Below, one piece after another: positions 7,101-15,100 of a stretch of DNA of 25,229 nucleotides. Below the pieces are notes generated by a model that worked only from the letters and a program-made list of their open reading frames with translations, ran no database searches and had not been told where the DNA came from. This stretch comes from Nitrososphaerota archaeon (GTDB lineage: Archaea; Thermoproteota; Nitrososphaeria; Nitrososphaerales; UBA57): NCBI GenBank assembly GCA_016180375.1, contig JACPBJ010000067.1:1-25229 (forward strand), given 5' to 3'. Every line of letters begins with the position of its first letter. Position 1 is the stretch's first letter. The position numbers and the translations under genes were made by a program.

Positions 7101-7309
7101 TCCTCAAAAACGGCCTGTATCTCCAGACCAGCTTTATCCAAGGCTTCAGTATTTTCAGATTGCATGTTTGCAAGAGTTACAATAATTTGTTGCTTGCAGT
7201 CCTGACAATTCAGCTGGCTGGTAACATCTGAATCGGCCTTGTTTAGAAGTGATTCGCTGGTCGGTTCGCCAATGGCTTGTGGAAGTACATTTGCGGCAGA
7301 TGGGCCCAT
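4127..7309 (-). CDS. Cell-surface subtilisin-like (S8) serine protease with repeats and C-terminal anchor
   Basis: A 1060-residue protein from the first ATG. The S8 peptidase domain has catalytic Asp133 (AIIDGGFN), His163 (QQHGTAVAE), oxyanion Asn244 (AAGND) and Ser432 (GTSASAPHVAG), all intact; about 110 residues before it look like a propeptide-type inhibitor domain. After the protease come repeats of 72-82 residues, marked by N-S-T-R-R-x-F-x-x-W, V-D-S-P-K and W-x-x-Q-Y, with Q/EY boundaries at about 569, 641, 714, 796 and 875. A carboxypeptidase-regulatory-like beta domain (about 970-1030) and a C-terminal membrane helix with a basic tail (SRRRILLRR) follow. It should be tethered outside the cell. 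The hydrophobic signal core is encoded upstream of ATG 7309, so the true start is probably further up (see 7310-7381). Confidence 0.93.
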   Translation of the reverse strand: MGPSAANVLPQAIGEPTSESLLNKADSDVTSQLNCQDCKQQIIVTLANMQSENTEALDKAGLEIQAVFEEKVYGIADADTIRKILQLPFVDYVSAQAEAYEMAIVSKGLPTLMADTAQAGGLSGAGVKVAIIDGGFNIQNPEIRDNVKEFRNFRADDKNEQQHGTAVAEIVIDVAPQAELYLYAVATDGQIIQAIDRAIAQKVGVISLSLGIVGIIPRDGTSALSRKLEQARSLGIVPIVAAGNDARKHWSGRFDDSDRNGWTLFSGVSERNPLRAGSGRFCAILMWNDWPATNQDFDIYLFDGESVVASSGNRQTGRQRPGEELCYTPSVGRSYAIGIKNYSATKNVNLELFVVNAELTYATAEGSIAVPADSRGAITVGAVHWDPSKRLTSVIEDYSSRGPTLDGRVKPDVTAPTCVQTTSFTFTFCGTSASAPHVAGVVALLLSGDSLLTPDDIQILLEKGAIDLGSPGKDNVFGSGTARVTTVSLETNPHNASITVDQSTFQTPTQKVLVWKPGSMHEVTANPIPVSEDARQGFKQWSTGSTDKTLRITYDGSMASFVAIYDIEYKVSVDADYGEVQGDGWYLKGSQTTLAVNPMHDHGNSTRRAFNGWTGNIVSPSDRITLTVDSPKRLTINWEKQYELIADNLYNSSFSRGWFTEGYDVVVTAQSVIMHQNSTRHLFDRLSGDVSTRDRIVSLNMNSPKRISAEWNTQYALEVSDKTFLALNGELWYDRASLVNLNLQNVVSEADGRRNLVGYYIDAGETLRTERKGSGTANILLVMESPHKITLLSIKQYILSIIGTKDFVIKGSPTSDIWFDEGSKAELFVEPLLDYGNRTRRIFQSWQSNDAVFDKNDITVDVDSPKSFRVQWKNQYQHRFSFTDKEGRLIIPERIFLLQNGKTSEIEKYETTWLDSGPFLLDGVFWNGVNIGPEYPIEFAAAAPREFMVVGRVYDFAVSVKDAVGLPVPFATVKLQLANNTTIVQAGIDGQAKFTQIPLESHIVTAESFGQSTTERIQHSERSGEIRVGFSAPVIFAIVAVIMVLAVSRRRILLRRISLT

Positions 7310-7381
7310 AAGGAATATCAGAAAAATTACTACCGCAATAGAGGAAAAACTCTGAAACTCCTTCAGACGCTTCCCGCCAAT
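7310..7381 (-). CDS. Likely 5' extension of the S8 protease encoding its signal peptide
   Basis: In frame with the protease and without a stop, codons upstream of ATG 7309 encode GGKRLKEFQSFSS, then IAVVIFLIFL, joining MGPSAA. That is a textbook signal peptide: basic n-region, hydrophobic core, small residues at the cleavage site. No ATG, GTG or TTG is in frame before the upstream TAG. The candidates are ATT at 7381-7379 and CTG at 7366-7364. A minus-strand TATA-like CTTTAAT (7410-7404) is centred 26 bp from the ATT, matching the spacing of other leaderless genes here; a GGAGG at 7402-7398 also lies upstream. Either a rare start codon is used or an ATG was mutated. Confidence 0.6.
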
Positions 7382-7484
7382 GGACGGATTTTGTGCTCCT
7401 CCGATTAAAGTCTTTGTCCTAATGGCTAAGTGGGTATTCTCCCCTCTGATTGGTATGAGCTAGGGGGTTACAAGGTAAAGAAAG

Positions 7485-7502
7485 AAGAGTACTTAGTACT
7501 TC
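7485..7502 (-). repeat. Intergenic AGTACT-rich motif, copy 1
   Basis: Read on the minus strand this is GAAGTACTAAGTACTCTT. The same motif with one extra A occurs on the plus strand at 24715-24731. It contains inverted repeats GTACT/AGTAC. Confidence 0.55.
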
Positions 7503-7649
7503 ACTAGAGTATTAGAGTATAGCTCACAGTTTCTATTTGCAAAAGGGCCCCTGAGTATAGATAATCGGAGGAAGGGGGGAGTCGCATGAAGTAAGAAAAC
7601 AATGTTGATGAGGTAATTGTTAAGCCTATAACCATGAAGAAAAGATGGC

Positions 7650-7669
7650 TAGCAGAACCTTCTCTGCTA
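7650..7669 (-). terminator. Hairpin downstream of alba
   Basis: On the minus strand TAGCAGA/TCTGCTA form a perfect 7-bp stem with a 6-base loop, about 60 bases past the alba stop, followed by GCCATCTTTTCTTC. It may mark the 3' end of the alba transcript; the T-run is short. Confidence 0.4.
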
Positions 7670-7730
7670 TCAACTATATCTTACGATAGGCCTTTTGATT
7701 TTTGAGTTTCTTTGCCTATGTGTAGATGCT

Positions 7731-8036
7731 CTAGTTCTTCTCTGTCAGCAATTCGATTTCTATGGTTGATACGTTCCTTGAGGAACCATCCTGAGCAGGC
7801 ATCTGCTCTGTATCGAGCTTGATGTTAGACACTTTGACTCCGCTATTGAACCGCTTCATGGTCACTTCGGCCACGTCTACCGCTAGACTGATTGCAGCTC
7901 CTCTGGCCTTCAGTATCACGTTTGGCGAGTTATTGAGGACTGTCAGGGCTGCCAGTACGTAGTTCATTACGGGCTTCTGTCTTCCTATGAAGACTGTATT
8001 TCGCAGTGCCATTTCTGTAGTTTCGCTGGTGGACAT
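7731..8036 (-). CDS. albA: Alba chromatin protein
   Basis: A 101-residue DNA/RNA-binding protein. The family signature NTVFIGRQKPVMNYVLAALT appears at residues 13-32, followed by the helix ARGAAISLAVDVAEVTMKRF and the long beta-hairpin region. Lys21 in RQKPVMNYV corresponds to the conserved lysine region of Sso10b that contacts nucleic acid and is acetylated. Alba dimers coat DNA and RNA. The gene follows a small unknown gene by 27 bp, but a TATA box inside the end of that gene (about 8064-8073) suggests its own promoter, as expected for an abundant protein. Confidence 0.95.
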   Translation of the reverse strand: MSTSETTEMALRNTVFIGRQKPVMNYVLAALTVLNNSPNVILKARGAAISLAVDVAEVTMKRFNSGVKVSNIKLDTEQMPAQDGSSRNVSTIEIELLTEKN

Positions 8037-8063
8037 GGCAGGCCCATATGTTCTGCTTCAATA

Positions 8064-8073
8064 TTAATTTATA
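8064..8073 (-). promoter_or_regulatory. TATA box of alba
   Basis: Minus-strand CTATAAATTA overlaps the stop codon of the upstream 97-residue gene and is centred about 32 bp from the alba ATG. Confidence 0.55.
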
Positions 8074-8357
8074 GAAAAACCCTTGATCCTTCTTTCAAGT
8101 TCTTTAGGATATTCGGGGAAGTAATAGGCTATCTTCATAATATCGAATTCTCTCAAGATGGACTCCTTCGATTCTCTCTCGAGCAGAAACTCGAATGATT
8201 TTCTCACACATTCCTCAGGTGTAATTACGCCTCTGCTCAACTTCTTATAATCATCCTCACTCATTCTTACTCTGTGTTCTGTAACGCCGCTTCCTTCTTT
8301 GACCTGAACAATAAAGATCCAGCCACCTTTTTCCGCAATGGTCTTGACGCTAATCAT
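8064..8357 (-). CDS. Conserved-looking small protein of unknown function
   Basis: A 97-residue acidic/basic mixed protein with no membrane segment or cysteine cluster (a single Cys in PEECVRKS). The N-terminal half looks like a beta meander (MISVKTIAEKGGWIFIVQVK, then EHRVRMSEDDYKKLS), and the C-terminal half is helical (PEECVRKSFEFLLERE, SKESILREFDIMKIAYYFPEYPKELE). I do not recognise a named family, though the ESILREFD...YFPEY pattern looks like a conserved motif. It starts 3 bp after the PEP carboxylase stop, so it is almost certainly co-transcribed with it. Confidence 0.8.
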   Translation of the reverse strand: MISVKTIAEKGGWIFIVQVKEGSGVTEHRVRMSEDDYKKLSRGVITPEECVRKSFEFLLERESKESILREFDIMKIAYYFPEYPKELERRIKGFSIN

Positions 8358-8360
8358 AAG

Positions 8361-9926
8361 CTAGCCTATCGATCTCCGTAGGCGAGCCGCTTCCACAAGA
8401 TACCTCCTGCTTTCCTCATTGTCGCCCTCTGCCAGCGAAATGAGGAAGTTATTGACAGTATTTTCATGTTTCCTCTCGGTCAATGATCGCGGGCCAGCTC
8501 TGACATCAAAATGTTCCTGCGCCGCTGAAAGACCCTTCATGACGTGTGGAAGTGCCTTCTTGATCATCTCAAGCCCGAGCGGCTTAGCAATGTCATCATT
8601 TGAGAGTAGCAGGTTGATATTCTGCCAAGAAACGAATCCAGCTGCTTTCTGCAAATCCGTTTTCAGATGCAAGTAATTCTCCTTGAGAATGTCCCACTCC
8701 TCCTCGGTTAGTTCTGATGCTGCTTCTAAGCCGAGCAATTCGGGGGGAGCTCCCAAAGTATAGAGCGCAGCGGCAAATGGTATCGCCCTAGGAAGCGAGA
8801 TAGAACCTACTTTCCTAGCATATCCGAAGAGACCGATATGCAACTTTCTAGCCCTTCTGGAAGGAACGTACTCTGCAATCTTCTGAATGATTGGGGCCAG
8901 AGATTCAATACTGCGGAGGTATGATTGCGAGAACTTGTGTATGACGTTCTGGAGGGTTTGTTGTTCATGCTTCTCTAGTTTTTTCGAATCTCCACCTTTC
9001 AGATTTCTGTTCAGATAGCTTACGGCCCTTCGCACATCTTCAATTGGATAGTCGTATCGCAAAGCAGATTGAACCGTAGCAGTAACAACACCGTCATATT
9101 CCTCAACAAACTTCTCCACATTATCGGGTGAAAGATGTCCTCTAAATGGCAATGATCCTGCTCCGATTATTGGATAGATTGGCAACTGCAGATCTTCTGA
9201 GACCTTCTGAATGTCTGATAGTGCGATCTTCACTAGTAATACAGAGGGAACAAGACCATAGTTCAGCGCTGGGTCTGATCTGGCAATGAATGCTCTGATA
9301 TATTTCGGCTTTACATGCTTGGCATAGCCTTCGAGTATGGTGCCAAGTTTCAGCATGCTGGGTGCATCTTCAACAAGAGGGATGAGCTCTATGGATTTTG
9401 GCTCGAATTCTCCTAACCAATCACTCTGCGCACCTTTTGATTTCGTGCTTACTGAGCCGACCCCTGTGACGAAAGTTTTGTAAAACTCGACAATCTGAAT
9501 GAGCTGCTCTGCACTGGTAGTAAAAGGCAATATTACTTCGAATACAGGGGCGGTAGTTCGTTCCCGATAGAACGTCTTGGCAATATCAAAAGCCTGCGGT
9601 ATCGACCATAAAGTTTCTACCAGTACCTTCCTCTCGGCAAGTTCTATCGCTGGGTTTGGAACCCTGTAAGTGATGAAAATATCTTTCCCGATTTGGTGCT
9701 CTCTGAAGAAAGATTCATGTGAAGAAACAAGCTTTCGAACTACATGCGAGTCGACATCCTTACCTTCGGCATCCCACATAACTTCCTCGCATCCCAGCTC
9801 GCTGAAAGCGTAGAATGCCTCAACAACTTCAGCATCGCCAGCTATTCTTTCCTCTTTCGCCCAAGAGGGTATGTTGGCATTGTCTGGGTGCTGCGATGAC
9901 ATTGTATGTGGAATACGTCGTTCCAT
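8361..9926 (-). CDS. ppcA: Archaeal-type phosphoenolpyruvate carboxylase
   Basis: A 521-residue protein of the short archaeal PEP carboxylase family (about 500 residues, against about 900 in bacteria and plants). The N-terminal TMSSQHPDNANIPSW is the hallmark of the family. Conserved stretches include EVMWDAEGKDVDSHVVRKL, the LPFTTSAEQL segment and GIFGY-like GLFGYARKVG. The enzyme adds bicarbonate to phosphoenolpyruvate to give oxaloacetate, feeding the citric acid cycle and, in autotrophic archaea, carbon fixation intermediates. The start ATG 9926 puts nine residues before TMSSQHPDN; starting at the second Met is possible. A TATA box lies at 9960-9967. The unknown 97-residue gene follows immediately. 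Confidence 0.95.
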   Translation of the reverse strand: MERRIPHTMSSQHPDNANIPSWAKEERIAGDAEVVEAFYAFSELGCEEVMWDAEGKDVDSHVVRKLVSSHESFFREHQIGKDIFITYRVPNPAIELAERKVLVETLWSIPQAFDIAKTFYRERTTAPVFEVILPFTTSAEQLIQIVEFYKTFVTGVGSVSTKSKGAQSDWLGEFEPKSIELIPLVEDAPSMLKLGTILEGYAKHVKPKYIRAFIARSDPALNYGLVPSVLLVKIALSDIQKVSEDLQLPIYPIIGAGSLPFRGHLSPDNVEKFVEEYDGVVTATVQSALRYDYPIEDVRRAVSYLNRNLKGGDSKKLEKHEQQTLQNVIHKFSQSYLRSIESLAPIIQKIAEYVPSRRARKLHIGLFGYARKVGSISLPRAIPFAAALYTLGAPPELLGLEAASELTEEEWDILKENYLHLKTDLQKAAGFVSWQNINLLLSNDDIAKPLGLEMIKKALPHVMKGLSAAQEHFDVRAGPRSLTERKHENTVNNFLISLAEGDNEESRRYLVEAARLRRSIG

Positions 9927-9959
9927 CTTTCTCGTTCCTTTGCTTCCTTAATCGTCTTC

Positions 9960-9967
9960 ATATAATA
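9960..9967 (-). promoter_or_regulatory. TATA box of the PEP carboxylase operon
   Basis: Minus-strand TATTATAT is centred about 37 bp from ATG 9926, predicting a leader of about 10 bases. Confidence 0.5.
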
Positions 9968-9985
9968 CTATTTTTGCCTTGAAAT

Positions 9986-10750
9986 CTAGGCTCCAATCTT
10001 TCTAAACGCAGCCGATGCCAGCACTACAAAGATGACCGTCGCTAATCCCATGCCTGCCAAGTCGGTAGGCAACCCAGACAGATCACCTGTTATCATAAGT
10101 GCTCTTAATGCCGCTACGACATACGTCATAGGGTTCGCGAAGGAGATTGCTTGAAGCCATCTAGGCATTAGCTCAATTGGATAAAGGGCATTACTAGCAA
10201 AGAACAGAGGCATCGTAATCAGCTGAACAATGCCCATGACCCTTTCTCTTGTCTTGAGTAGCGTCATCACAAAAATTGACAGGCTTGAAAAGCATATTCC
10301 GAACAACAAAACGACTGCGATAACGGCAGCCATGTAAAGCGGGTTGAAGATGATGCTAACTCCCATGACAAGTGCTATTGCGAAGATTATCCCTGCCTGA
10401 AAGAGACCCTTCACTCCTCCGGTCAAGGCTTTTCCAAGCACTATCGCTGTTCTCGGAATGGGCGCGCAAAGCAGTCTATCAAGTTGCCCAAGATCTCTTT
10501 CCCACACCAGACTCACCCCAGTAAATATTGCCATAAAAAGCACAGATTGAGCGAGCACCCCGGGAGTCATGTATGCAAGATATGGCACTCCTGAAAGAGG
10601 AACCTGACGGAGCTGACCAAAAACGGAACCGAATATTGTAAGCCAAAGCACAGGCTGGATTGTCCTGATTATGATGTCGCTCTGGTCATGCATCATCTTG
10701 CGTAGCTCTAACTCCAAAACTACTGCTGACTTTTCGAAGAGTGCAAGCAA
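9986..10750 (-). CDS. ABC-2 type transporter permease
   Basis: A 254-residue membrane protein with about six hydrophobic segments. Sequence features of the ABC-2 (DrrB/NodJ) family are visible: a first helix after an N-terminal amphipathic region (RTIQPVLWLTIFGSVFG), the loop GVPYLAYMTPGVLAQSVLF, and WERDLGQLDRLLCAPIPRTAIVLGK between helices 2 and 3, which is the most conserved part. The gene begins 6 bp after the ATPase stop and is certainly its partner. Such pairs export drugs, lipids or polysaccharide; the substrate cannot be read from sequence. Confidence 0.92.
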   Translation of the reverse strand: MLALFEKSAVVLELELRKMMHDQSDIIIRTIQPVLWLTIFGSVFGQLRQVPLSGVPYLAYMTPGVLAQSVLFMAIFTGVSLVWERDLGQLDRLLCAPIPRTAIVLGKALTGGVKGLFQAGIIFAIALVMGVSIIFNPLYMAAVIAVVLLFGICFSSLSIFVMTLLKTRERVMGIVQLITMPLFFASNALYPIELMPRWLQAISFANPMTYVVAALRALMITGDLSGLPTDLAGMGLATVIFVVLASAAFRKIGA

Positions 10751-10756
10751 TTTACC

Positions 10757-11761
10757 TCAACCCATCTTCCTAAATGCTCGACGCACTTGCTTGATCTGAC
10801 GCCAGTCTCCTCCTACTTCCTCTGCTTCCATCCTTGAACCCGCATACTTTAGGAAGACATCATCCAGAGTTGGCTTTTGGGCAAAAATCGCTTCTACTTG
10901 GATTCTATTGCTGGAAAGGCTCCCAATGATCGCAGGTACATATCGCTCTGCACTTTCTACGATCACACTGAGTGAATTTTCACCTACAGTGCTGATTTGT
11001 ATCCCCTGTTCCTTCTCCAGAATCTTGGCAGCAGTTTCGGGATTTTGCTTGGTTTCAAGAACTACAATATCTCCTCCGACACCATGCTTAAGCTCTGCGG
11101 GAGTGCCAATTGCAACAATCTTGCCATGGTTTATGATAGCAATTCTCTGGCAGAGTTCGTCAGCCTCGGACATATCATGCGTCGTCAAGAAGACTGTAAT
11201 TCCAAACTCTTTGACTAGCCTACGCAGAAGCTCCCACACGACTCTTCTTCCCTGAGGATCAAGGCCTATAGTCGGCTCGTCTAAAACCAAAAGGCGAGGT
11301 TGATGGACAAGCGCCGTACCTATTTCCAGCCGTCTCATCATTCCTCCAGAGTACTTACGTACAACATCATTAGCTCTATCCTTCATTCCAAGAAGCTCGA
11401 GCATCCTCTCAATTCTTTCCTTGCGTACAGAGCCTTGGACTCCATACAGTTTTGCTGAAAACAGTAGATTTTCATATCCGCTAACATCGTTGACAAGAGA
11501 GAGACTCTGAGGAACATAGCCTATGCTCTGGCGAACCTTATCCGGATTTTGAACGACATTAGCGCCGAATACCTCTATTTTGCCCGAAGAAGGTCTTGTT
11601 AAAGTTGTGATGCATTTTATTGTTGTAGTTTTGCCGGCGCCATTTGGACCAAGAAAGCCAAAGATTTCGTTCTCCTCCACTTCAAACGAAATACCATCTA
11701 CTGCTTTCAGATATTTGTAGTGCTTTGCAAGATTCACCGTAACGACTGCTGCTTCCGGCAT
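10757..11761 (-). CDS. ABC transporter ATP-binding protein (DrrA-like)
   Basis: A 334-residue ATPase. Walker A GPNGAGKTTT (38-47), Q-loop Gln85 (YVPQS), signature YSGGMMRRLEIG (137-148), Walker B LLVLDEP (157-163), D-loop IGLD and H-loop His195 (TTHDMSEAD) are all present. A C-terminal extension of about 110 residues with the ending FAQKPTLDDVFLKYAG is typical of DrrA/NodI exporter ATPases. It is the first gene of a two-gene operon with the permease. A TATA box (11791-11800) precedes it, divergent from the rpoH promoter about 55 bp away. Confidence 0.94.
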   Translation of the reverse strand: MPEAAVVTVNLAKHYKYLKAVDGISFEVEENEIFGFLGPNGAGKTTTIKCITTLTRPSSGKIEVFGANVVQNPDKVRQSIGYVPQSLSLVNDVSGYENLLFSAKLYGVQGSVRKERIERMLELLGMKDRANDVVRKYSGGMMRRLEIGTALVHQPRLLVLDEPTIGLDPQGRRVVWELLRRLVKEFGITVFLTTHDMSEADELCQRIAIINHGKIVAIGTPAELKHGVGGDIVVLETKQNPETAAKILEKEQGIQISTVGENSLSVIVESAERYVPAIIGSLSSNRIQVEAIFAQKPTLDDVFLKYAGSRMEAEEVGGDWRQIKQVRRAFRKMG

Positions 11762-11790
11762 TAATTCGTCCGTAATGCATACAAACAGGC

Positions 11791-11800
11791 TATAATAAAG
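11791..11800 (-). promoter_or_regulatory. TATA box of the ABC exporter operon
   Basis: Minus-strand CTTTATTATA is centred about 35 bp from ATG 11761. Confidence 0.5.
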
Positions 11801-11856
11801 GGCATTTCTAGCGGAATACTAGACAGACCTTTGTTATGAGACGCACATAGGAAGCA

Positions 11857-11864
11857 TTATATAA
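11857..11864 (+). promoter_or_regulatory. Promoter of the RNA polymerase/ribosomal operon
   Basis: TTATATAA is the best TATA box upstream of rpoH. Initiation is expected near 11886, giving a leader of about 50 bases that ends with GGTG (11929-11932) as a possible ribosome binding site before ATG 11938. This leader is longer than for most other genes in the window. Confidence 0.5.
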
Positions 11865-11937
11865 CTGACGTTACACCGAAATTCAAAGCAACGCGCGTGC
11901 TATGCTAGAGTGAGTACTCAAAAAATTGGTGTTCTAG

Positions 11938-12192
11938 ATGAGTGAGAAAGTAGATTTAGAGCTGAGAGTATCTGAGCACATCTATGTTCCAAAGCATGAG
12001 ATAGTGCCAGAAGAGGAGATTCCCGCTGTTCTAAAGAAGTACAACGCAAAGTTGGAACAATTCCCGTACATACTAATTTCTGATCCAGTTGTCAAGGAAA
12101 TCGGGGGAAGGCCAGGCGACCTAATCAAAATTACAAGAAAAAGCCCCACGGCAGGGGACATGGCGTACTACAGGTTTGTCGTAGAGGGATAG
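11938..12192 (+). CDS. rpoH: RNA polymerase subunit H (Rpo5)
   Basis: An 84-residue subunit, the archaeal counterpart of the C-terminal domain of eukaryotic Rpb5. The conserved core VPKHEIVPEEEIPAVLKKY, then LEQFPYILISDPVVKEIGGRPGDLIKITRKS and the final YYRFVV are all recognisable. It assembles at the downstream DNA jaw beside subunit A. It is the first gene of the polymerase operon, ending 3 bp before the rpoB start. Confidence 0.97.
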   Translation: MSEKVDLELRVSEHIYVPKHEIVPEEEIPAVLKKYNAKLEQFPYILISDPVVKEIGGRPGDLIKITRKSPTAGDMAYYRFVVEG

Positions 12193-12195
12193 AAT

Positions 12196-15100
12196 TTGCA
12201 GAAGGTCAGTAGCAAGATGGATACGTGGCTAATTATCGAAGACATTTTGCGGAAAGAGGGAATTGCTAGGCAGCATCTGAACTCATATAACGAGTTTATT
12301 GAGAGGGGGATACAGAGTATCGTTGATGAAATTGGCAGTGTCGAGATAGAATCTCTAACCAATCCTTACAAGATTAGATTTGGAAGGGTAAAATTAGGAA
12401 CCCCAAGGGTAGTTGAAATCGACGGTTCTGTTAGCAACATCCTTCCTCTTGAGGGGAGGCTGAGGAACATGTCTTACGTGGCTCCGATACATCTTGAGAT
12501 GGTTGTTGAGGAGAATGGCATTGTTAGGGAACAGCAGACTCAACACGTTGGAGATTTGCCAGTTATGGTAAGGTCTGACCTTTGCGCGCTTTCAAAGATG
12601 ACCGAACAGCAGCTGATCGATGTTGGAGACGACCCGAACGATCCTGGCGGTTACTTTATTGTCAACGGATCGGAGAGAGTAATTGTAGGACTAGAAGATC
12701 TTTCTCCGAACAAGATCATCGTAGACATGGAGAAAACAGGAGGAAATGAGGTCTTCAAGTCCAAGATATACTCATCAATAGTTGGTTACAGGGCCAAGCT
12801 CGAAATTTCAATGAAGAAAGACGGCGCGATAAACATCAAGCTGCCAAGTTCTCCGGTAGAGCTCCCGCTCGTCATTATAATGAAAGCGCTTGGCATTGAA
12901 ACAGACAAAGATATTGCTAACGCAATCTCGAGTCATTCCGAAATTCAAGACCTGCTTGAAGTTTCTTTTGAGAAGGCTACTGAAGTTCACACTGTTCAGG
13001 AAGCCCTTGTTTACATAGGCAATAGGGTCGCTCACGGAATGGTCGAGGAGTACAGGTTACGCAAGGCCGAATCACTTCTAGATTGGGGACTGTTGCCTCA
13101 TCTTGGCAGGACGCCAAATGAAAGGTACGACAAATCCATGTTTCTAGGAGAAGCAGTTTCAAAGCTATTGGAATTGAAACTTGGCTGGATCGACCCAGAT
13201 GACAAGGATCATTATGGAAACAAGGTTATCAAATTTGCAGGGCAAATGATTGCAGACCTCTTCAGAACAGCATTCAGGAACCTAATTCGCGACATGAAGT
13301 ACCAGCTCGAAAGAACAGGGCAAAGGAGGGGAATGAATGTTGTGGGCGCTGCTATACGCCCAGGAATAATAACTGACAAGCTTAGGAATGCCATTGCGAC
13401 GGGAAACTGGGGGAGGGGCAAGGTCGGAGTTACACAGTTGCTGGACAGGACAAACTATCTTTCAACGCTCAGCCATCTAAGAAGGATCCAGAGCCCGCTC
13501 AGCAGAAGCCAGCCCAACTTTGAAGCAAGAGACCTTCACGCTACACACTTTGGTAGGATATGCCCTAATGAAACCCCCGAGGGCTCAAATTGTGGTCTGG
13601 TCAAGAACATAGCACTCTCCGCGATAATATCCGTCAGCTCCAGCGCATCTGAGGTCATTGAAAGGCTTACCGAGCTTGGAGTTAAGACGACAAAAGAGGC
13701 AGATCAGACGACTAGGGCTGACGGCTGTAGAATCTTTGTTGATGGAAGGTTCTTGGGATACGTGCTCGATGGCGAGGGTCTCGTAAATCAGTTCAGACAG
13801 CAGAGAAGGCAGGGCAACATACATCCGCATGTAAGCATCAGCTACGTTCGTCCAAAGAACGAGAAAGCCGTAGGAAGAATCTATGTCGATGTCGCAGCGG
13901 GCAGGGTTCTCAGACCATTGCTAATTGTAGAAGGTGGTCAGCCTCTTCTAACTGATGAAACAATCCAAAGAATTGCGAAGGGTGAATTGAGCTGGAAGGA
14001 CCTCATTCAGATGGGTGTAATGGATCTCGTAGATGCGAATGAGGAGGAGAACTGCTATGTTACTATCGATCAAAAATCACTCAATAGAGATCATACTCAC
14101 ATGGAGGTGTACCCATCGGCCATCTTCGGCGTGACTGCTTCGATGATTCCCTATCCAGAGCACAACCAATCTCCAAGGAATACTTACGAATCTGCTATGG
14201 CAAAGCAGTCACTGGGCTTTCCTGCTCCAACCTATGGATACAATACCCTTGTCCGCCAGCACCTGCTTGTTTACCCACAGCCTTCGCTTGTAGCAACAAA
14301 GTCGACTCCATTACTGAATTTGGACCAAAGGCCTACTGGACAGAACGCCATAGTTGCGGTTCTCTCCTATGAAGGATACAACATTGAAGATGCAATTATC
14401 GTAAACAAGGCAGCGATAGACAGGGGATTTGCACGATCATTCTTCTACAGATTATATGAGGGAGAAGCCAAGCAGTATCTAGGAGGAATGAAGGACAATT
14501 TTGAGATTCCTTCCGCAGAGTCCAACATCAGAGGCTACAGAGGTGAGAAGTATTACAGACTCATCGAAAGCGACGGCGTTGTCATGCATGAATCCGTAGT
14601 CAGCGGAGGCGATGTCGTAATAGGAAGGACAAGCCCACCAAGGTTCATGGAAGAATACAAGGAATTCGAGATTAAGGGTCCATACAGAAGGGACACTTCG
14701 ATTGCAGTAAGACCTTCGGAGACAGGCACTGTTGATGCTGTCTTCATGACGCAAAACATCGAAGGAGGACAGCTCTTCAAGGTTCGAGTACGTGACATGA
14801 GAGTTCCCGAAATAGGGGACAAGTTCGCATCTAGGCATGGTCAGAAGGGTGTTGTCGGTCTCGTAGTCGATCAGGAGGACATGCCATATACTGAGGATGG
14901 CATCGTCCCAGATGTCATAATCAATCCTCATGCGTTCCCGTCTAGGATGACAGTAGGTCAGTTCATAGAATCAATGGCAGGAAAGGCTGCTGCGCTTACT
15001 GGCCATCCAATAGATGGCTCAGCCTTCACTGGCGAAGGACCTGAGGACATTGGGACCATACTGAAGAAGTTCGGCTTCAACTCGACTGGCAAAGAGGTCA

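Larger units (their letters stand above)
7382..7730. other. Intergenic region between the S8 protease and alba
   Basis: I see no supported gene. It holds the putative protease promoter (7404-7410), a palindrome-rich block AAGAGTACTTAGTACTTC (7485-7502) that recurs near 24715, a purine-rich stretch near 7565-7580, and the alba terminator hairpin (7650-7669). Confidence 0.5.
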
